Notes: a model not told the origin generated them from the sequence alone. A stretch of 64,000 bases of DNA from JAKRSE01 sp943369295 (GCA_943369295.1 CALRMU020000001.1:1-64000), one strand, 5' to 3'. Positions 33,396 to 42,188 are shown, counted from the first letter of the stretch. Numbers and translations: made by a program.

Positions 33396-34535
33396 ATGGA
33401 GGCACGCAAGAGAGTACTGACAGGGATCGGAGTTTTTGTTCTGGTCTTTACCGGCGTCATGGCGGCGCTTCAGGTTGATCGAATGATTTCTCATTCTCGG
33501 GTTTCGACCATGATGGATCCGGCCCCGGAAGGGGTGGTTCTGCCCGCTCAGGCAACGGGACCCAGGCCAGCCTTTGATTTCACCCAGGCGGCCAAAAAGC
33601 TTTCTCCTAGTGTTGTCTCGGTTGATAACTTTCAGCGCGGCCGTTTGATGTTCGGCGAAGAGGTTGTTTCCAAGCGAGGCGGCGGCTCGGGGGTGATCAT
33701 CAGCAAGGATGGCTACATTCTTACCAACAACCATGTTGTTGAAAGAGCCGACTTTCTGCGAGTCAAGCTGGCAGATAACCGGACGATTCCTGCGACTCTC
33801 GTTGGCCGCGATCCTCGCTCTGACCTAGCCCTGCTCAAGATCACTGCCGGCAATCTGACTCCCGCCACTATGGGTGATTCCAAGAGGATCGAGATTGGCC
33901 AGTGGGTGGTGGCTTTAGGAAGCCCCCTTGGCTATGAGCAGACCTTAAGTGTCGGAGTCGTGAGCAGCCTGGGACGAACACTGCCCACCCAGGGGGCCGT
34001 TTTAATCGATACGATTCAGACCGATGCTGCCATCAACCAAGGCAACTCGGGCGGCGCTTTGGCGACAGCGACAGGGGAGCTGATCGGGATCAACACTGCC
34101 ATCGCTTCGATGGATGGAGGATCGATCGGGATTGGATTCGCGATTCCAGTCCACCGAGCCAAGACTGTGGTCGATGACCTGATCAAGTTTGGCAGGGTGA
34201 GATACGGCGAAGCTGGCCTGAGATTCGGCTTTAGAGACGGACTCCTTTCCACCCCCGAAGCAAGGCAGGAACTGGCTCAGGTCGTTGGATCTAACTCTAT
34301 GCCTCCCGACAAGGGACTGGTGGTCAGCAGAGTAGGTCGAGGATCTGCGGCGGAGCAGGCAGGCCTGAAGAGGCTGGATGTCATTACTTCGGCGGACGGA
34401 AAGAGGCTGGAAGGCAGCATCGATTTTGAGGTCCTGCTCTTGAATAAGAAGCCAGGCGACAGGCTGGTTCTCTCAGTTTGGTCTGCGGGACAGACTCGCC
34501 AGGCAACCTTGACTCTGAGAGACTCGGGAGTCTGA
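33396..34535 (+). CDS. HtrA/DegP-type serine protease
   Basis: 379 residues with an N-terminal membrane anchor (VLTGIGVFVLVFTGVMAAL). The trypsin-like triad is His113 (TNNHVV), Asp143 (RSDLALL) and Ser218 (QGNSGGAL). One PDZ domain occupies about residues 285-378. One anchor plus one PDZ resembles DegS or HhoA-type proteases that act in envelope quality control. The DUF692 gene overlaps its 3' end, so they are probably co-expressed. Confidence 0.93.
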   Translation: MEARKRVLTGIGVFVLVFTGVMAALQVDRMISHSRVSTMMDPAPEGVVLPAQATGPRPAFDFTQAAKKLSPSVVSVDNFQRGRLMFGEEVVSKRGGGSGVIISKDGYILTNNHVVERADFLRVKLADNRTIPATLVGRDPRSDLALLKITAGNLTPATMGDSKRIEIGQWVVALGSPLGYEQTLSVGVVSSLGRTLPTQGAVLIDTIQTDAAINQGNSGGALATATGELIGINTAIASMDGGSIGIGFAIPVHRAKTVVDDLIKFGRVRYGEAGLRFGFRDGLLSTPEARQELAQVVGSNSMPPDKGLVVSRVGRGSAAEQAGLKRLDVITSADGKRLEGSIDFEVLLLNKKPGDRLVLSVWSAGQTRQATLTLRDSGV

Positions 34536-35356
34536 CGATTTCACCATCTTTTGGCAGCGAGAGCCGGATCAGAGTCGGGGTGAACTCCTCTGATTCGGCC
34601 TTTTCGCTTAAATCGACCGGTGAACTGAACGCAGACATCTTAAAGTGTCATCCCCTGCCTGAGTGGGTGGAAAGGGCCATGTTGATGGGCCCCTGCATGA
34701 TGCATCTGCCTCTCAACTTGGGAGACAAGACCCTGGAGGCCAACCATGATTGGGGGCTTTATGCAGACCTCTTGAGGGAATCGGAGACTCCTTTTGTCAA
34801 CTGCCACATGGAGGCAGAGGTGAGAGATTTTCCGACCGAGGACTGGACGGAGATTAGAGATCTGTGGCTAGCCAACGTCGAGGTGATTAAGCGAAGGCTG
34901 CCCGAATGGCCCTTGATCTGCGAGAACGTGGTGTGGCGAAGAAAGGGCAGCCGCTGGTGTCGCCCGATTGTGGACACTCAGCTTTTGGGCGTCTTTTTGG
35001 AGGAGACAGATTCTGGTCTTCTGCTGGATACGGCCCACGCCTTCATCTCATCAGATTCTCTTGGCATGACCGCGGCAGAGTGGATGGCGGGCCTGCCCTT
35101 GGAACGGCTTTCTGAACTGCACATCACAGGCACGGCGATCCACGATGGCAAGCTGAAGGACTCTATGCCCATGTCTGAGGCGGACTGGATTGGAGCCGAA
35201 TGGATTTTTGATGAAGTGAAGGCAGGGAGAGCTGGATGGCCTTGGCTTGCAGCCCTGGAATACGGGGGTTTTGGTCCGATCTTTGAGTGGCGTTCTGATC
35301 CTGAGGTGCTAGTGAGGGACCTGAATCGTCTGAGGGGATTGGCGGATTCGGTCTAG
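34478..35356 (+). CDS. DUF692 (MNIO-like) TIM-barrel protein
   Basis: Up to 292 residues. Hallmarks of the DUF692/xylose-isomerase-like barrel are MHLPLNLGD near 75, the metal-binding strand PLICENVVW near 145, GLLLDTAHAF near 180 and SELHITGTAIHDGKLKDS near 210. Characterised members of the family (for example MbnB) use a multinuclear iron centre to modify Cys in small peptides. No precursor-peptide or DUF2063 partner gene is seen beside it. The frame from TTG 34478 overlaps htrA by 58 bases. A start close to the htrA stop (CTG 34532 or GTG 34580) is likely, so the exact N terminus is unsure. Confidence 0.72.
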   Translation: MVCGTDSPGNLDSERLGSLTISPSFGSESRIRVGVNSSDSAFSLKSTGELNADILKCHPLPEWVERAMLMGPCMMHLPLNLGDKTLEANHDWGLYADLLRESETPFVNCHMEAEVRDFPTEDWTEIRDLWLANVEVIKRRLPEWPLICENVVWRRKGSRWCRPIVDTQLLGVFLEETDSGLLLDTAHAFISSDSLGMTAAEWMAGLPLERLSELHITGTAIHDGKLKDSMPMSEADWIGAEWIFDEVKAGRAGWPWLAALEYGGFGPIFEWRSDPEVLVRDLNRLRGLADSV

Positions 35357-35472
35357 AGCCAAGAGGACTTTGAAAGAAAGGTCGTGGTGAATCTTTCCCC
35401 TCTTTCTCCTCAAAGCTTCACCATTCCGCCACATTTAGGGTAGATTTGCGTCTACTAAAGCGGTGACGGTTT

Positions 35473-35488
35473 TGTTTGAGTTCAAACA
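35473..35488. promoter_or_regulatory. recA-upstream palindrome, candidate LexA-type operator
   Basis: TGTTTGA-GT-TCAAACA is a perfect palindrome around a 2-base centre, 37 bases before the recA start. Its place suits an SOS operator, but the sequence is not one of the well-known LexA boxes. Confidence 0.45.
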
Positions 35489-35524
35489 GACTAAACCACC
35501 CAAAAAACAAACAAGGAGACTAGA

Positions 35525-36592
35525 TTGAGGATGGCTGAGGGGAAAGAAAAGGACAAGCAGGACAAAGAGAAAGATCGTCATCTTGAGATGGCTCTTGCCA
35601 ACATTGAAAAGAGCTTTGGCAAGGGCGCGATCATTCGCATGGGCAGCGTGGAGCGCGAGCTTATCGCGGCCATCCCCACAGGGTCTTTGAGCCTTGATGC
35701 CGCTTTGGGAATCGGCGGACTGCCACGAGGAAGAATCGTGGAGATCTACGGGGCAGAATCCAGCGGTAAGACCACTCTGGCCCTGCACTGTGTGGCCGAA
35801 GCTCAGAAGAAGGGAGGCTATGCCCTTTTCGTCGACGCAGAGCACGCCTTGGACGTGGAATACGCCAAGGCCCTTGGAGTCGATATTGACCGGCTGTATG
35901 TTGCTCAGCCAACCACTGGCGAGGAAGCCCTTGAAATCATGGACGCCATGGTGAAGAGCGGGGCGATGGACGTGGTTGTTCTTGACTCGGTTGCGGCCCT
36001 GGTGCCTAAGAATGAAATCGAAGGCGATATGGGCGACAGCCATGTTGGCCTTCAGGCCCGAATGATGAGCCAAGCCCTGAGAAAGCTGGGCGGCAGCATC
36101 AGCAAGACCAACTCAGTCGCAATCTTCATCAACCAGCTTCGAGAGAAGGTCGGTGTGATGTTCGGCAACCCCGAAGTGACCCCGGGCGGTCGAGCCCTTA
36201 AGTTCTGGTCATCGGTTCGACTTGAAGTCCGACGAGGCGAGACCATTAAGACCGGCACAGAAGCCACTGGTTCGCGCACTAAGGTCAAGGTGGTGAAGAA
36301 CAAGGTTTCTCCTCCCTTCAAGCAGATCGAATTCGATGTGGTCTTTGGTCATGGAATCAGCAAGGCGGGAGAGATTCTTGACCTTGGCGTCGAGAAATCT
36401 TTGATCAGCAAAGCCGGAACCTACTTCAACTACGGTGAGGTTCGACTGGGTCAGGGTCGAGAAAATGCCAAGCAGTATCTCGACGAGCATCCTGAGATCA
36501 TGAGCGAGCTGGAAACCACCCTGAGAGCGGCCCTGGGAATCAAGGGAGCCATCGTGACTCCTCCTGCCAATGAGCCAGCCGCCCTCGAATGA
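35525..36592 (+). CDS. recA: recombinase RecA
   Basis: 355 residues, DNA strand exchange and SOS coprotease. Walker A is GAESSGKTT (Lys82), with VDAEHALD, loop L1 around EGDMGDSHVG and loop L2 around INQLREKVGVMFGNPEVTPGG. The TTG at 35525 has AAGGAG six bases upstream and is preferred to the ATG at 35531, which would be 12 bases from it. recX overlaps its 3' end by 23 bases, and rny and ymdB follow, as in several Gram-positive-like genomes. Confidence 0.98.
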   Translation: MRMAEGKEKDKQDKEKDRHLEMALANIEKSFGKGAIIRMGSVERELIAAIPTGSLSLDAALGIGGLPRGRIVEIYGAESSGKTTLALHCVAEAQKKGGYALFVDAEHALDVEYAKALGVDIDRLYVAQPTTGEEALEIMDAMVKSGAMDVVVLDSVAALVPKNEIEGDMGDSHVGLQARMMSQALRKLGGSISKTNSVAIFINQLREKVGVMFGNPEVTPGGRALKFWSSVRLEVRRGETIKTGTEATGSRTKVKVVKNKVSPPFKQIEFDVVFGHGISKAGEILDLGVEKSLISKAGTYFNYGEVRLGQGRENAKQYLDEHPEIMSELETTLRAALGIKGAIVTPPANEPAALE

Positions 36593-37028
36593 GGCGCTGA
36601 AGCTCTGCCTTCAATGGCTGAGGGCAGGTGAGCTGACCGAGGCGGAACTGAGACAGAAACTGGAAGCAAAAAAGCTTCCGGAATCTGAAATCAGTTCTGC
36701 CTTGGACTACGTTCAGAGAAAGAAATGGCAGAGTGACGAAAGGGTTGCGGAGAGGACCAAGGAACTTGGCGATCTTAAACTTCACGGCAAAGCCAAAATA
36801 GAAAGCAAGCTAAAACAGAGGGGTTTGGCTGACGAGGTTGTTTCGGAAGTCTTGGCTGAAATAGGCGAAGAAGACGAAATGGCCAAGGCAGAAAGGCTTC
36901 TTGCCAGCCGATTGAAAGAAGGTTCGACGCCTGCCCAGGCGGCCAGAATTCTGGCTTCGAGAGGATTTGACGAAGAAGTGATTCGTTCAGTCCTAGAATC
37001 TCACTTTCCGGATTGGGAATCTTATTAG
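36570..37028 (+). CDS. recX: RecA regulator RecX
   Basis: 152 residues, three tandem three-helix repeats typical of RecX (LQWLRAGELTEAELRQKLEAKKLPESEISSALDYVQRKKW, then KIESKLKQRGLADEVVSEVL, then AARILASRGFDEEVIRSVL). It modulates RecA filaments. The gene begins inside the 3' end of recA, so translation is coupled. Confidence 0.9.
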   Translation: MSQPPSNEALKLCLQWLRAGELTEAELRQKLEAKKLPESEISSALDYVQRKKWQSDERVAERTKELGDLKLHGKAKIESKLKQRGLADEVVSEVLAEIGEEDEMAKAERLLASRLKEGSTPAQAARILASRGFDEEVIRSVLESHFPDWESY

Positions 37029-37061
37029 CTTCTGACTCTTTTTGGACTGACCCGAACCGCC

Positions 37062-38363
37062 ATGGACCCCCTCATTCTTGCGCTGATCTTTGTTTCAATC
37101 GCGCTCTTTGGGGTCTCGATCTTCGCGTCGATGCTGTGGACCCAGCTTAGGGGTCTACAGTCCAATTGGCCAAAGCGGATTGCTGAACTTGAAGAGAGGG
37201 AAGGTCAGCTTGTTGTCAAGGAGAAGGCGGGGACAGCAAAGCTGGAAGAAATTGCCGGACTGACTCAAGCTGCGGCCAAAGACAAGGTCCTCTCGGAAGC
37301 CAAGAGGTCAGCGAGCAAAGAAGTCACTCGGATTCTGGAAGAGACGGAAAAGAAGGCTCAGATCAAGTCGGCCGAGATTCTGACGACCGTGATGGGAAGG
37401 ATGGCGGGGCCATCTTCTCGTGGATTTTCTGTGAGGGTCGAGCTGCCAAGCGAGGATTACAAGCCTCGCCTGATTGGTCGAGAAGGCAGAAACATTAGAG
37501 CCTTTGAACTGGTCACCCAAACCGACCTGATCATTGACGAGACTCCGGGCCACGTCAGCCTCTCCAGCGTTGACCCCGAGCGGCGGGAAGCGGCAAGGAT
37601 TACTTTGATCAACCTCTTGCTGGATGGAAGAATTCATCCTGGCCGGATTGAGGAAGTCCATGCGCACACGCTTGAAGAGCTGCCTCAGCTTTTAGCCGAA
37701 GAATCAGTCAAAGAGGCTGAAGCGGCGGGAGTCCACGGCTTTACAGGGGCGACTGCCAAGGTTCTGGGAGCTTTGAGGCTCAGGCACTCGATGGGGCAGA
37801 ACGTGTGGGTGCACAGCCTTGAGGCAAGTCGAATGGCGAGGCTGCTCTGCGCTGAACTTGGCGACCCGGATATTGAACTGGCCGCCAGGGCCTGTCTGCT
37901 GCACGATATCGGAAAAGCTTTGGGTCCAGAGTGGCCCGGTGGCCATGCGATTGCCGGCCGAGACTTTTTGAAGAAGCAAGGGGAAGCTCCACGCCTGCTG
38001 AATGCGGTGGGTGCTCATCACGGTGAGATTCCGGCTGAATCGATCACGGCAGGGATCGTCATCCTGGCCGATGCCCTTTCTGCCGCCAGGCCAGGCGCTA
38101 GAGAGTTTGCTGACGAGAAGCACTGGCAGAGAATGGAAGACCTGGAGAACCTCGCCATGAGCTTTGAAGGGGTGGAGAAGGCTTTTGTGGTTCAGGCAGG
38201 CAGGGAAGTGAGGATTATTGTCTCGCCCCGCTTGATTAAGGACGAAGAGATTCGCCCCCTGGCACGGAGGGTGGCCAAGGAGATCAGCGGTCGCCTTGAG
38301 TACTCTGGCGGAGTGAAGGTGACGGTGATCAGAGAATTTAGAGCCTCGGAGCTGAGTCCTTGA
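37062..38363 (+). CDS. rny: ribonuclease Y
   Basis: 433 residues, endoribonuclease that starts mRNA decay. An N-terminal membrane helix (LILALIFVSIALFGVSIFASML) leads to a short coiled coil. Next are a KH domain with IGREGRNIRAFE near 145 and an HD domain with LLHDIGK near residue 280. It is shorter than the usual 510-520 residues because the coiled coil is reduced. Its last four bases overlap the TTG start of ymdB. Confidence 0.94.
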   Translation: MDPLILALIFVSIALFGVSIFASMLWTQLRGLQSNWPKRIAELEEREGQLVVKEKAGTAKLEEIAGLTQAAAKDKVLSEAKRSASKEVTRILEETEKKAQIKSAEILTTVMGRMAGPSSRGFSVRVELPSEDYKPRLIGREGRNIRAFELVTQTDLIIDETPGHVSLSSVDPERREAARITLINLLLDGRIHPGRIEEVHAHTLEELPQLLAEESVKEAEAAGVHGFTGATAKVLGALRLRHSMGQNVWVHSLEASRMARLLCAELGDPDIELAARACLLHDIGKALGPEWPGGHAIAGRDFLKKQGEAPRLLNAVGAHHGEIPAESITAGIVILADALSAARPGAREFADEKHWQRMEDLENLAMSFEGVEKAFVVQAGREVRIIVSPRLIKDEEIRPLARRVAKEISGRLEYSGGVKVTVIREFRASELSP

Positions 38364-39154
38364 GCCAGTACAAGATTTTGTTTTTGGGAGATGTGGTCGG
38401 CAAACCAGGCCGCGATGCTGTAAGGGCATTTCTGCCTCGGCTTTTGAACCAGCATCAGCCCCTTTTCACCATCATCAACGGAGAGAATTCGGCAGGCGGC
38501 CTGGGGATCACATCTGACATCGCTGATGACCTTTTTAAGTGGGGGGCCGATGCCATTACCTTGGGCAATCATTGGTTCAACAAACGAGAAATCGAGAACT
38601 ACTTAAAGTCCAGCAAGCCGATTGTGCGGCCAGCCAATCTCGCTCCGGGGGTGCCTGGACGGGGAGTCTGCTTTGTTGAGAAGGAAGGGGTCAAGCTGGC
38701 AGTAGTCAACCTACTCGGCAGAACCTATATGGATCCTGCGGATGATCCCTTTAGATGGCTGGATGACAATCTGGCCAGCTTTGAGACAGACCACGTTTTT
38801 ATCGATTTTCACTGTGAGGCCACCAGTGAGAAGATCGGCTTTGGCTGGCACGCCGATGGCAGAGCGACGGCGGTGATTGGCACCCACACTCATGTGCAGA
38901 CCAGTGACGAGAGGGTTCTGCCCGGAGGAACCGCTTTTATGACCGACAGCGGCATGTGCGGACCCCTAGATGGCGTGCTGGGAATGGATAGAGAGATAAT
39001 TCTCAAAAGATTCCGCACAGGAATGCCACAAAGATTTGAAGTCGCGAAGGGACCCAGTGTAATCTGTGGGGCGGTTGTGAGCGTCAATAAGGAAACAGGA
39101 CGCGCAGCGGCCATTGAACGGATTCGTCTGTATGAGCAAGGGGCTACCTCTTAG
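38360..39154 (+). CDS. ymdB: YmdB-type metallophosphoesterase
   Basis: 264 residues (TIGR00282 type), a 2',3'-cyclic nucleotide phosphodiesterase that in Bacillus affects biofilm and RNA decay. Motifs are LGDVVGKPGRDA near 9-20, NGENSAGGLGIT near 40, GNHWFNK near 72, DFHCEATSEK near 150 and GTHTHVQTSDER near 175. The start is TTG, overlapping rny by four bases, so RNase Y and YmdB are translationally coupled. Confidence 0.95.
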   Translation: MSQYKILFLGDVVGKPGRDAVRAFLPRLLNQHQPLFTIINGENSAGGLGITSDIADDLFKWGADAITLGNHWFNKREIENYLKSSKPIVRPANLAPGVPGRGVCFVEKEGVKLAVVNLLGRTYMDPADDPFRWLDDNLASFETDHVFIDFHCEATSEKIGFGWHADGRATAVIGTHTHVQTSDERVLPGGTAFMTDSGMCGPLDGVLGMDREIILKRFRTGMPQRFEVAKGPSVICGAVVSVNKETGRAAAIERIRLYEQGATS

Positions 39155-39189
39155 CTTTGTGCGTGGAAAGAGAGTTGAAGGAGATGAAG

Positions 39190-40185
39190 ATGAACATCGT
39201 GCGCTTGACCGGGCTGGCAGCAGCCCTTTTTGCGGCCGGCGCCGTGTGGGCCGACCCGAGCCTTTACACCTCGACCCGGTCCATTAAAGACCAGGGAATT
39301 TCGTTGAAGAGCTGGGGCAGCGGCACCGCAAGCGAAACCGACGAGTACGCCTACGAGGGAACGACCTCGATTCGCGTCGCTTCGAGGAACTACTTCCAGG
39401 GTGCAATTTTGAACTTCGCCACTCCGGTTGACCTTGCGGCTTCGACAGCCAACAAGGACAATCTGCTGCTGATCACCATGATGATTCCGGGTGCCGGAGC
39501 CACCATGGGCGGCGGTGCCATGGGAGGTCCTGGCGGACCACCTCCTGGCTTTGGCGCTGGGGGCCCTCCCGGCCGAGGCGGTGGTGGTGTTGCCAGCGGT
39601 GGCGGCGCTAGAGGTGGAGGACCTGCTGCTGGCGGTGGAGCGATGGGCGGCGGCATGGGTGCTGGTTCTGGCTCAACTCTTCCTGTCAACACCCTCAGAG
39701 TCGTTCTGACGGCAGTTGATGGATCGAAAGCTGAAGTTTTTGTAGACCTTAAGTCCAGCGCTCCCAATGAAAGGGGCTGGAGAAAGGTTGGTGTGCCCTT
39801 GGCTGCCATTAACGGATGGGCCAAGACCAACAAGCAACTGAAGACAGTCGCCTTCTCGCTAGACACGGTTGGCACGGTTTACATCGGCGACCTTCAGATT
39901 CTGAAGGACGAAACCCCAATCTACGCCGAGCCTTCGACTCGCGAAATGAATCTGGCTATCGGAGACCAGGTCACACTTTCTGCTGCTGGTTTTGGCGGAT
40001 CTTCACCTTTGAAATTCGCTTGGGACTTCGACAAGGCAGATGGTGTTGCGGTTGACGCCGAGGGTCAGGCAATCACTCGACGCTTTAGAAAGCCGGGTGT
40101 TTTTGTTGTCACCCTTACCGTTACCGACGTCTATGGCTTGAAAAAGCCCTTCACAACCGAGCTGACTATCACGGTCAACGGCTGA
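39190..40185 (+). CDS. exported PKD-like protein with Gly-rich insert
   Basis: About 331 residues from the ATG at 39190, six bases after AAGGAG; earlier in-frame ATGs fit worse. Signal peptide MNIVRLTGLAAALFAAGAVWA. The mature part begins with a carbohydrate-binding-like beta-sandwich (SLKSWGSGTASETDEYAYEGTTSIRV). This is interrupted by about 65 residues of Gly/Ala/Pro/Met low complexity (about residues 103-165), then resumes (LRVVLTAVDGSKAEVFVDL...YIGDLQI). The C terminus is a PKD-type domain (FAWDFDKADG). Likely a cell-surface protein. A terminator follows. Confidence 0.78.
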   Translation: MNIVRLTGLAAALFAAGAVWADPSLYTSTRSIKDQGISLKSWGSGTASETDEYAYEGTTSIRVASRNYFQGAILNFATPVDLAASTANKDNLLLITMMIPGAGATMGGGAMGGPGGPPPGFGAGGPPGRGGGGVASGGGARGGGPAAGGGAMGGGMGAGSGSTLPVNTLRVVLTAVDGSKAEVFVDLKSSAPNERGWRKVGVPLAAINGWAKTNKQLKTVAFSLDTVGTVYIGDLQILKDETPIYAEPSTREMNLAIGDQVTLSAAGFGGSSPLKFAWDFDKADGVAVDAEGQAITRRFRKPGVFVVTLTVTDVYGLKKPFTTELTITVNG

Positions 40186-40209
40186 TCTGAAGGCTAAAAG
40201 CCTCGCTGG

Positions 40210-40250
40210 TTAAAGAGCTGAGTTCGTATTGAACTCGGCTCTTTAACGTT
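40210..40250 (+). terminator. rho-independent terminator
   Basis: TTAAAGAGC-TGAGTTC pairs with GAACTC-G-GCTCTTTAA (40210-40225 with 40231-40246) over a 5-base loop, followed by CGTTTGT. It ends the recA-ymdB-PKD unit. Confidence 0.75.
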
Positions 40251-40272
40251 TGTGCCATCATTAACTTCAGCA

Positions 40273-41094
40273 ATGGCTCAGAGGGTGTGGACGGCGTTAG
40301 TAGCCATGACTCTGATTCTTGGCGGCCTTTTATGGCCAGCAAAGTGGCCTTTCACCCTTGTTGCCTGCACCGCCCTCTTCTTTGGCGGCGAGGAGCTTGC
40401 CCGACTCTTGAATTGGGGATGGAAAAGCCGAGTTTCGGCAGCCCTTTACAGCACCGCTTTTGCCGCAGCCTGCTGGGTGGCATCGGCTTATGGTCCCCTG
40501 GTGATGGTGGGCATGCAGGCGATTGTCTTTGCCGTTGGCTGCCTGTCGCTTTTTCTTCGCAACACAGAAAAGCCTCATCCTTTAGCTTGGTTGGGAATGG
40601 GCTGGCTTTCTGCCCCGATCTTCTGCTTGATCTCGGTTCATCTTTGGGGGAGCCCTGGGCCAAACCCGGCGGCATTGATTTTTCTCTCTCTTTGGGTTGG
40701 CGACACGCTAGCTTTGCTGACCGGTAAAGCCATTGGCAAAAAACTGCTCGCGCCTACTCTCTCTCCAAGCAAGACTTGGGAAGGTGCGATTGGTGGAATT
40801 GTAGGCTCAATCCTAGCCGCTATGGGTTTTGGAATTGCTTATGAAGTCCCTTGGCCTGCGGCTTTTGCCATTGGTGCAACCTGTGGAATTCTTGGGTTGA
40901 CTGGAGACCTTTTCGAAAGCTTTCTAAAGCGGCGCATGGGAGTCAAAGATTCCGGCGGTCTCTTTCCTGGTCATGGAGGAATGCTGGACAGAATCGATTC
41001 CATGCTGATGGCCTCCATTCCGTCTTCTGCCATCCTGATGGTCTCAACACCTGCCCTCTTCATCTTTCAGGATTGGTCGGGACTCTTCCGCTGA
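40273..41094 (+). CDS. cdsA: phosphatidate cytidylyltransferase
   Basis: About 273 residues from the ATG at 40273 (a GTG at 40252 is possible). A multi-helix inner-membrane enzyme that makes CDP-diacylglycerol from phosphatidate and CTP. The C-terminal signature is complete: SPSKTWEGAIGG near 167, then GDLFESFLKRRMGVKDSGGLFPGHGGMLDRIDS. The first of two parS sites lies four bases after the stop. Confidence 0.93.
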   Translation: MAQRVWTALVAMTLILGGLLWPAKWPFTLVACTALFFGGEELARLLNWGWKSRVSAALYSTAFAAACWVASAYGPLVMVGMQAIVFAVGCLSLFLRNTEKPHPLAWLGMGWLSAPIFCLISVHLWGSPGPNPAALIFLSLWVGDTLALLTGKAIGKKLLAPTLSPSKTWEGAIGGIVGSILAAMGFGIAYEVPWPAAFAIGATCGILGLTGDLFESFLKRRMGVKDSGGLFPGHGGMLDRIDSMLMASIPSSAILMVSTPALFIFQDWSGLFR

Positions 41095-41097
41095 GAA

Positions 41098-41117
41098 AGT
41101 GTTTCACGTGAAACACT
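41098..41117. promoter_or_regulatory. parS site 1 (ParB-binding)
   Basis: Contains the 16-bp parS consensus TGTTTCACGTGAAACA without mismatch (41100-41115), extended to a 20-bp perfect palindrome. It lies between cdsA and the ABC ATPase gene. ParB spreads from such sites to organise the chromosome origin region. Confidence 0.92.
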
Positions 41118-41141
41118 CTTGAGTGTTAGCAGCGAGGCGGC

Positions 41142-42149
41142 ATGGCACGAGTTCAGGTTGAAAATCTAGTTAAGGAGTACACGCGAACAAAGCGTGAGCC
41201 GGGGTTTTTGAACTCAGTAAAGGCGTTTATCAAGCCAAACAAAGAGACCTTTACTGCCGTCAACAAGGTTTCTTTTGAAGTTGCAGAAGGAGAAACAGTT
41301 GGCTTTCTTGGCCCCAATGGAGCCGGAAAGACTACAACACTCAAGATCCTGAGCGGGATTCTTCACAAAACTTCGGGGAAGGCAGAGGTTCTGGGTTACG
41401 ACCCTTTCAAACGCAACCCGGACTATCTGAGGCAGATCGCCTTGGTGATGGGCAACCGCCAGCAGCTATGGTGGGACCTGCCTGCTGTCGATTCCTTTCA
41501 GGTTTTGAAAGAGCTTTACGACATCCCTCATGCAAAGTACAAGCAGAAGCTGGACTATCTGCTTCCTCACCTAGAACTGCAGGACAAGGTGAACGTTCAG
41601 GTTCGTCGAATGAGCCTGGGTGAAAGGATGAAGTGTGAGTTGGTGGCTTCACTGCTCCATGACCCTCAGGTCGTCTTCTTGGATGAGCCGACTCTGGGCT
41701 TGGATTTGACGAGTCAGGCAAGGATTAGAAGCTTTTTGAAGCAGTACCAAAAGGAATCTGGGTGCTCTATTCTGCTCACCAGCCACTACATGCAGGATGT
41801 TGAGGAGCTTTGTGAGAGGGTTGTGGTGATCAACCTAGGGACAGTGGTTTACGATGGCAGCATGGCGACTTTGGCCGAGAGGCACTCATCTGAAAGGCGA
41901 TTGAGGCTGTCTTTTGCTACTGAAGAAGAGCGTCAAAGACTGGAGAAGGAATTTGAAGTAAAGGAAGTCGAAGGGAATTCGGCCGTGCTGGCGATCCCGA
42001 AAGTTGATATTGCTCGCATCACCGGCCAGATTCTAGGGAGCTACGAAGTGGCCGACATCACGGTGGAAGAGCCTTCGGTGGAAGAGGTCATCTCTGCTCT
42101 GTTCACCGAGTCCCGCCCCAGTGTTTCACGTGAAACATCGGACCGGTAG
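41142..42149 (+). CDS. ABC-2 type transporter ATPase
   Basis: 335 residues. Walker A is GPNGAGKTT near residue 56, the signature is MSLGERMKCEL, Walker B is VVFLDEPTLGLD and the switch His lies in LLTSHYMQD. The layout, including the TRTKREPG lead and a C-terminal domain after residue 240, matches the YadG-like ATPases that pair with two ABC-2 (DUF990-type) permeases. Those permease genes are not next to it; valS follows. The last codons (SVSRET) are a perfect parS site, so this tail is shared between protein and DNA function. Confidence 0.88.
   Translation: MARVQVENLVKEYTRTKREPGFLNSVKAFIKPNKETFTAVNKVSFEVAEGETVGFLGPNGAGKTTTLKILSGILHKTSGKAEVLGYDPFKRNPDYLRQIALVMGNRQQLWWDLPAVDSFQVLKELYDIPHAKYKQKLDYLLPHLELQDKVNVQVRRMSLGERMKCELVASLLHDPQVVFLDEPTLGLDLTSQARIRSFLKQYQKESGCSILLTSHYMQDVEELCERVVVINLGTVVYDGSMATLAERHSSERRLRLSFATEEERQRLEKEFEVKEVEGNSAVLAIPKVDIARITGQILGSYEVADITVEEPSVEEVISALFTESRPSVSRETSDR
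42122..42137. promoter_or_regulatory. parS site 2, inside the ABC ATPase coding sequence
   Basis: A second perfect TGTTTCACGTGAAACA, 1,022 bases from site 1, read in frame as part of Ser-Val-Ser-Arg-Glu-Thr at the C terminus of the ATPase. Confidence 0.92.
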
Positions 42150-42188
42150 ACTGCTTTCAGCCTTCGTGACCTGAAGGCGGAGAAAAGC

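Noticed and set aside
39390..39875. 161-codon minus-strand Pro-rich frame
   Set aside because: It is the antisense of the Gly-rich insert in the PKD-like gene; GGC/GGT codons read backwards as Pro and Ala.
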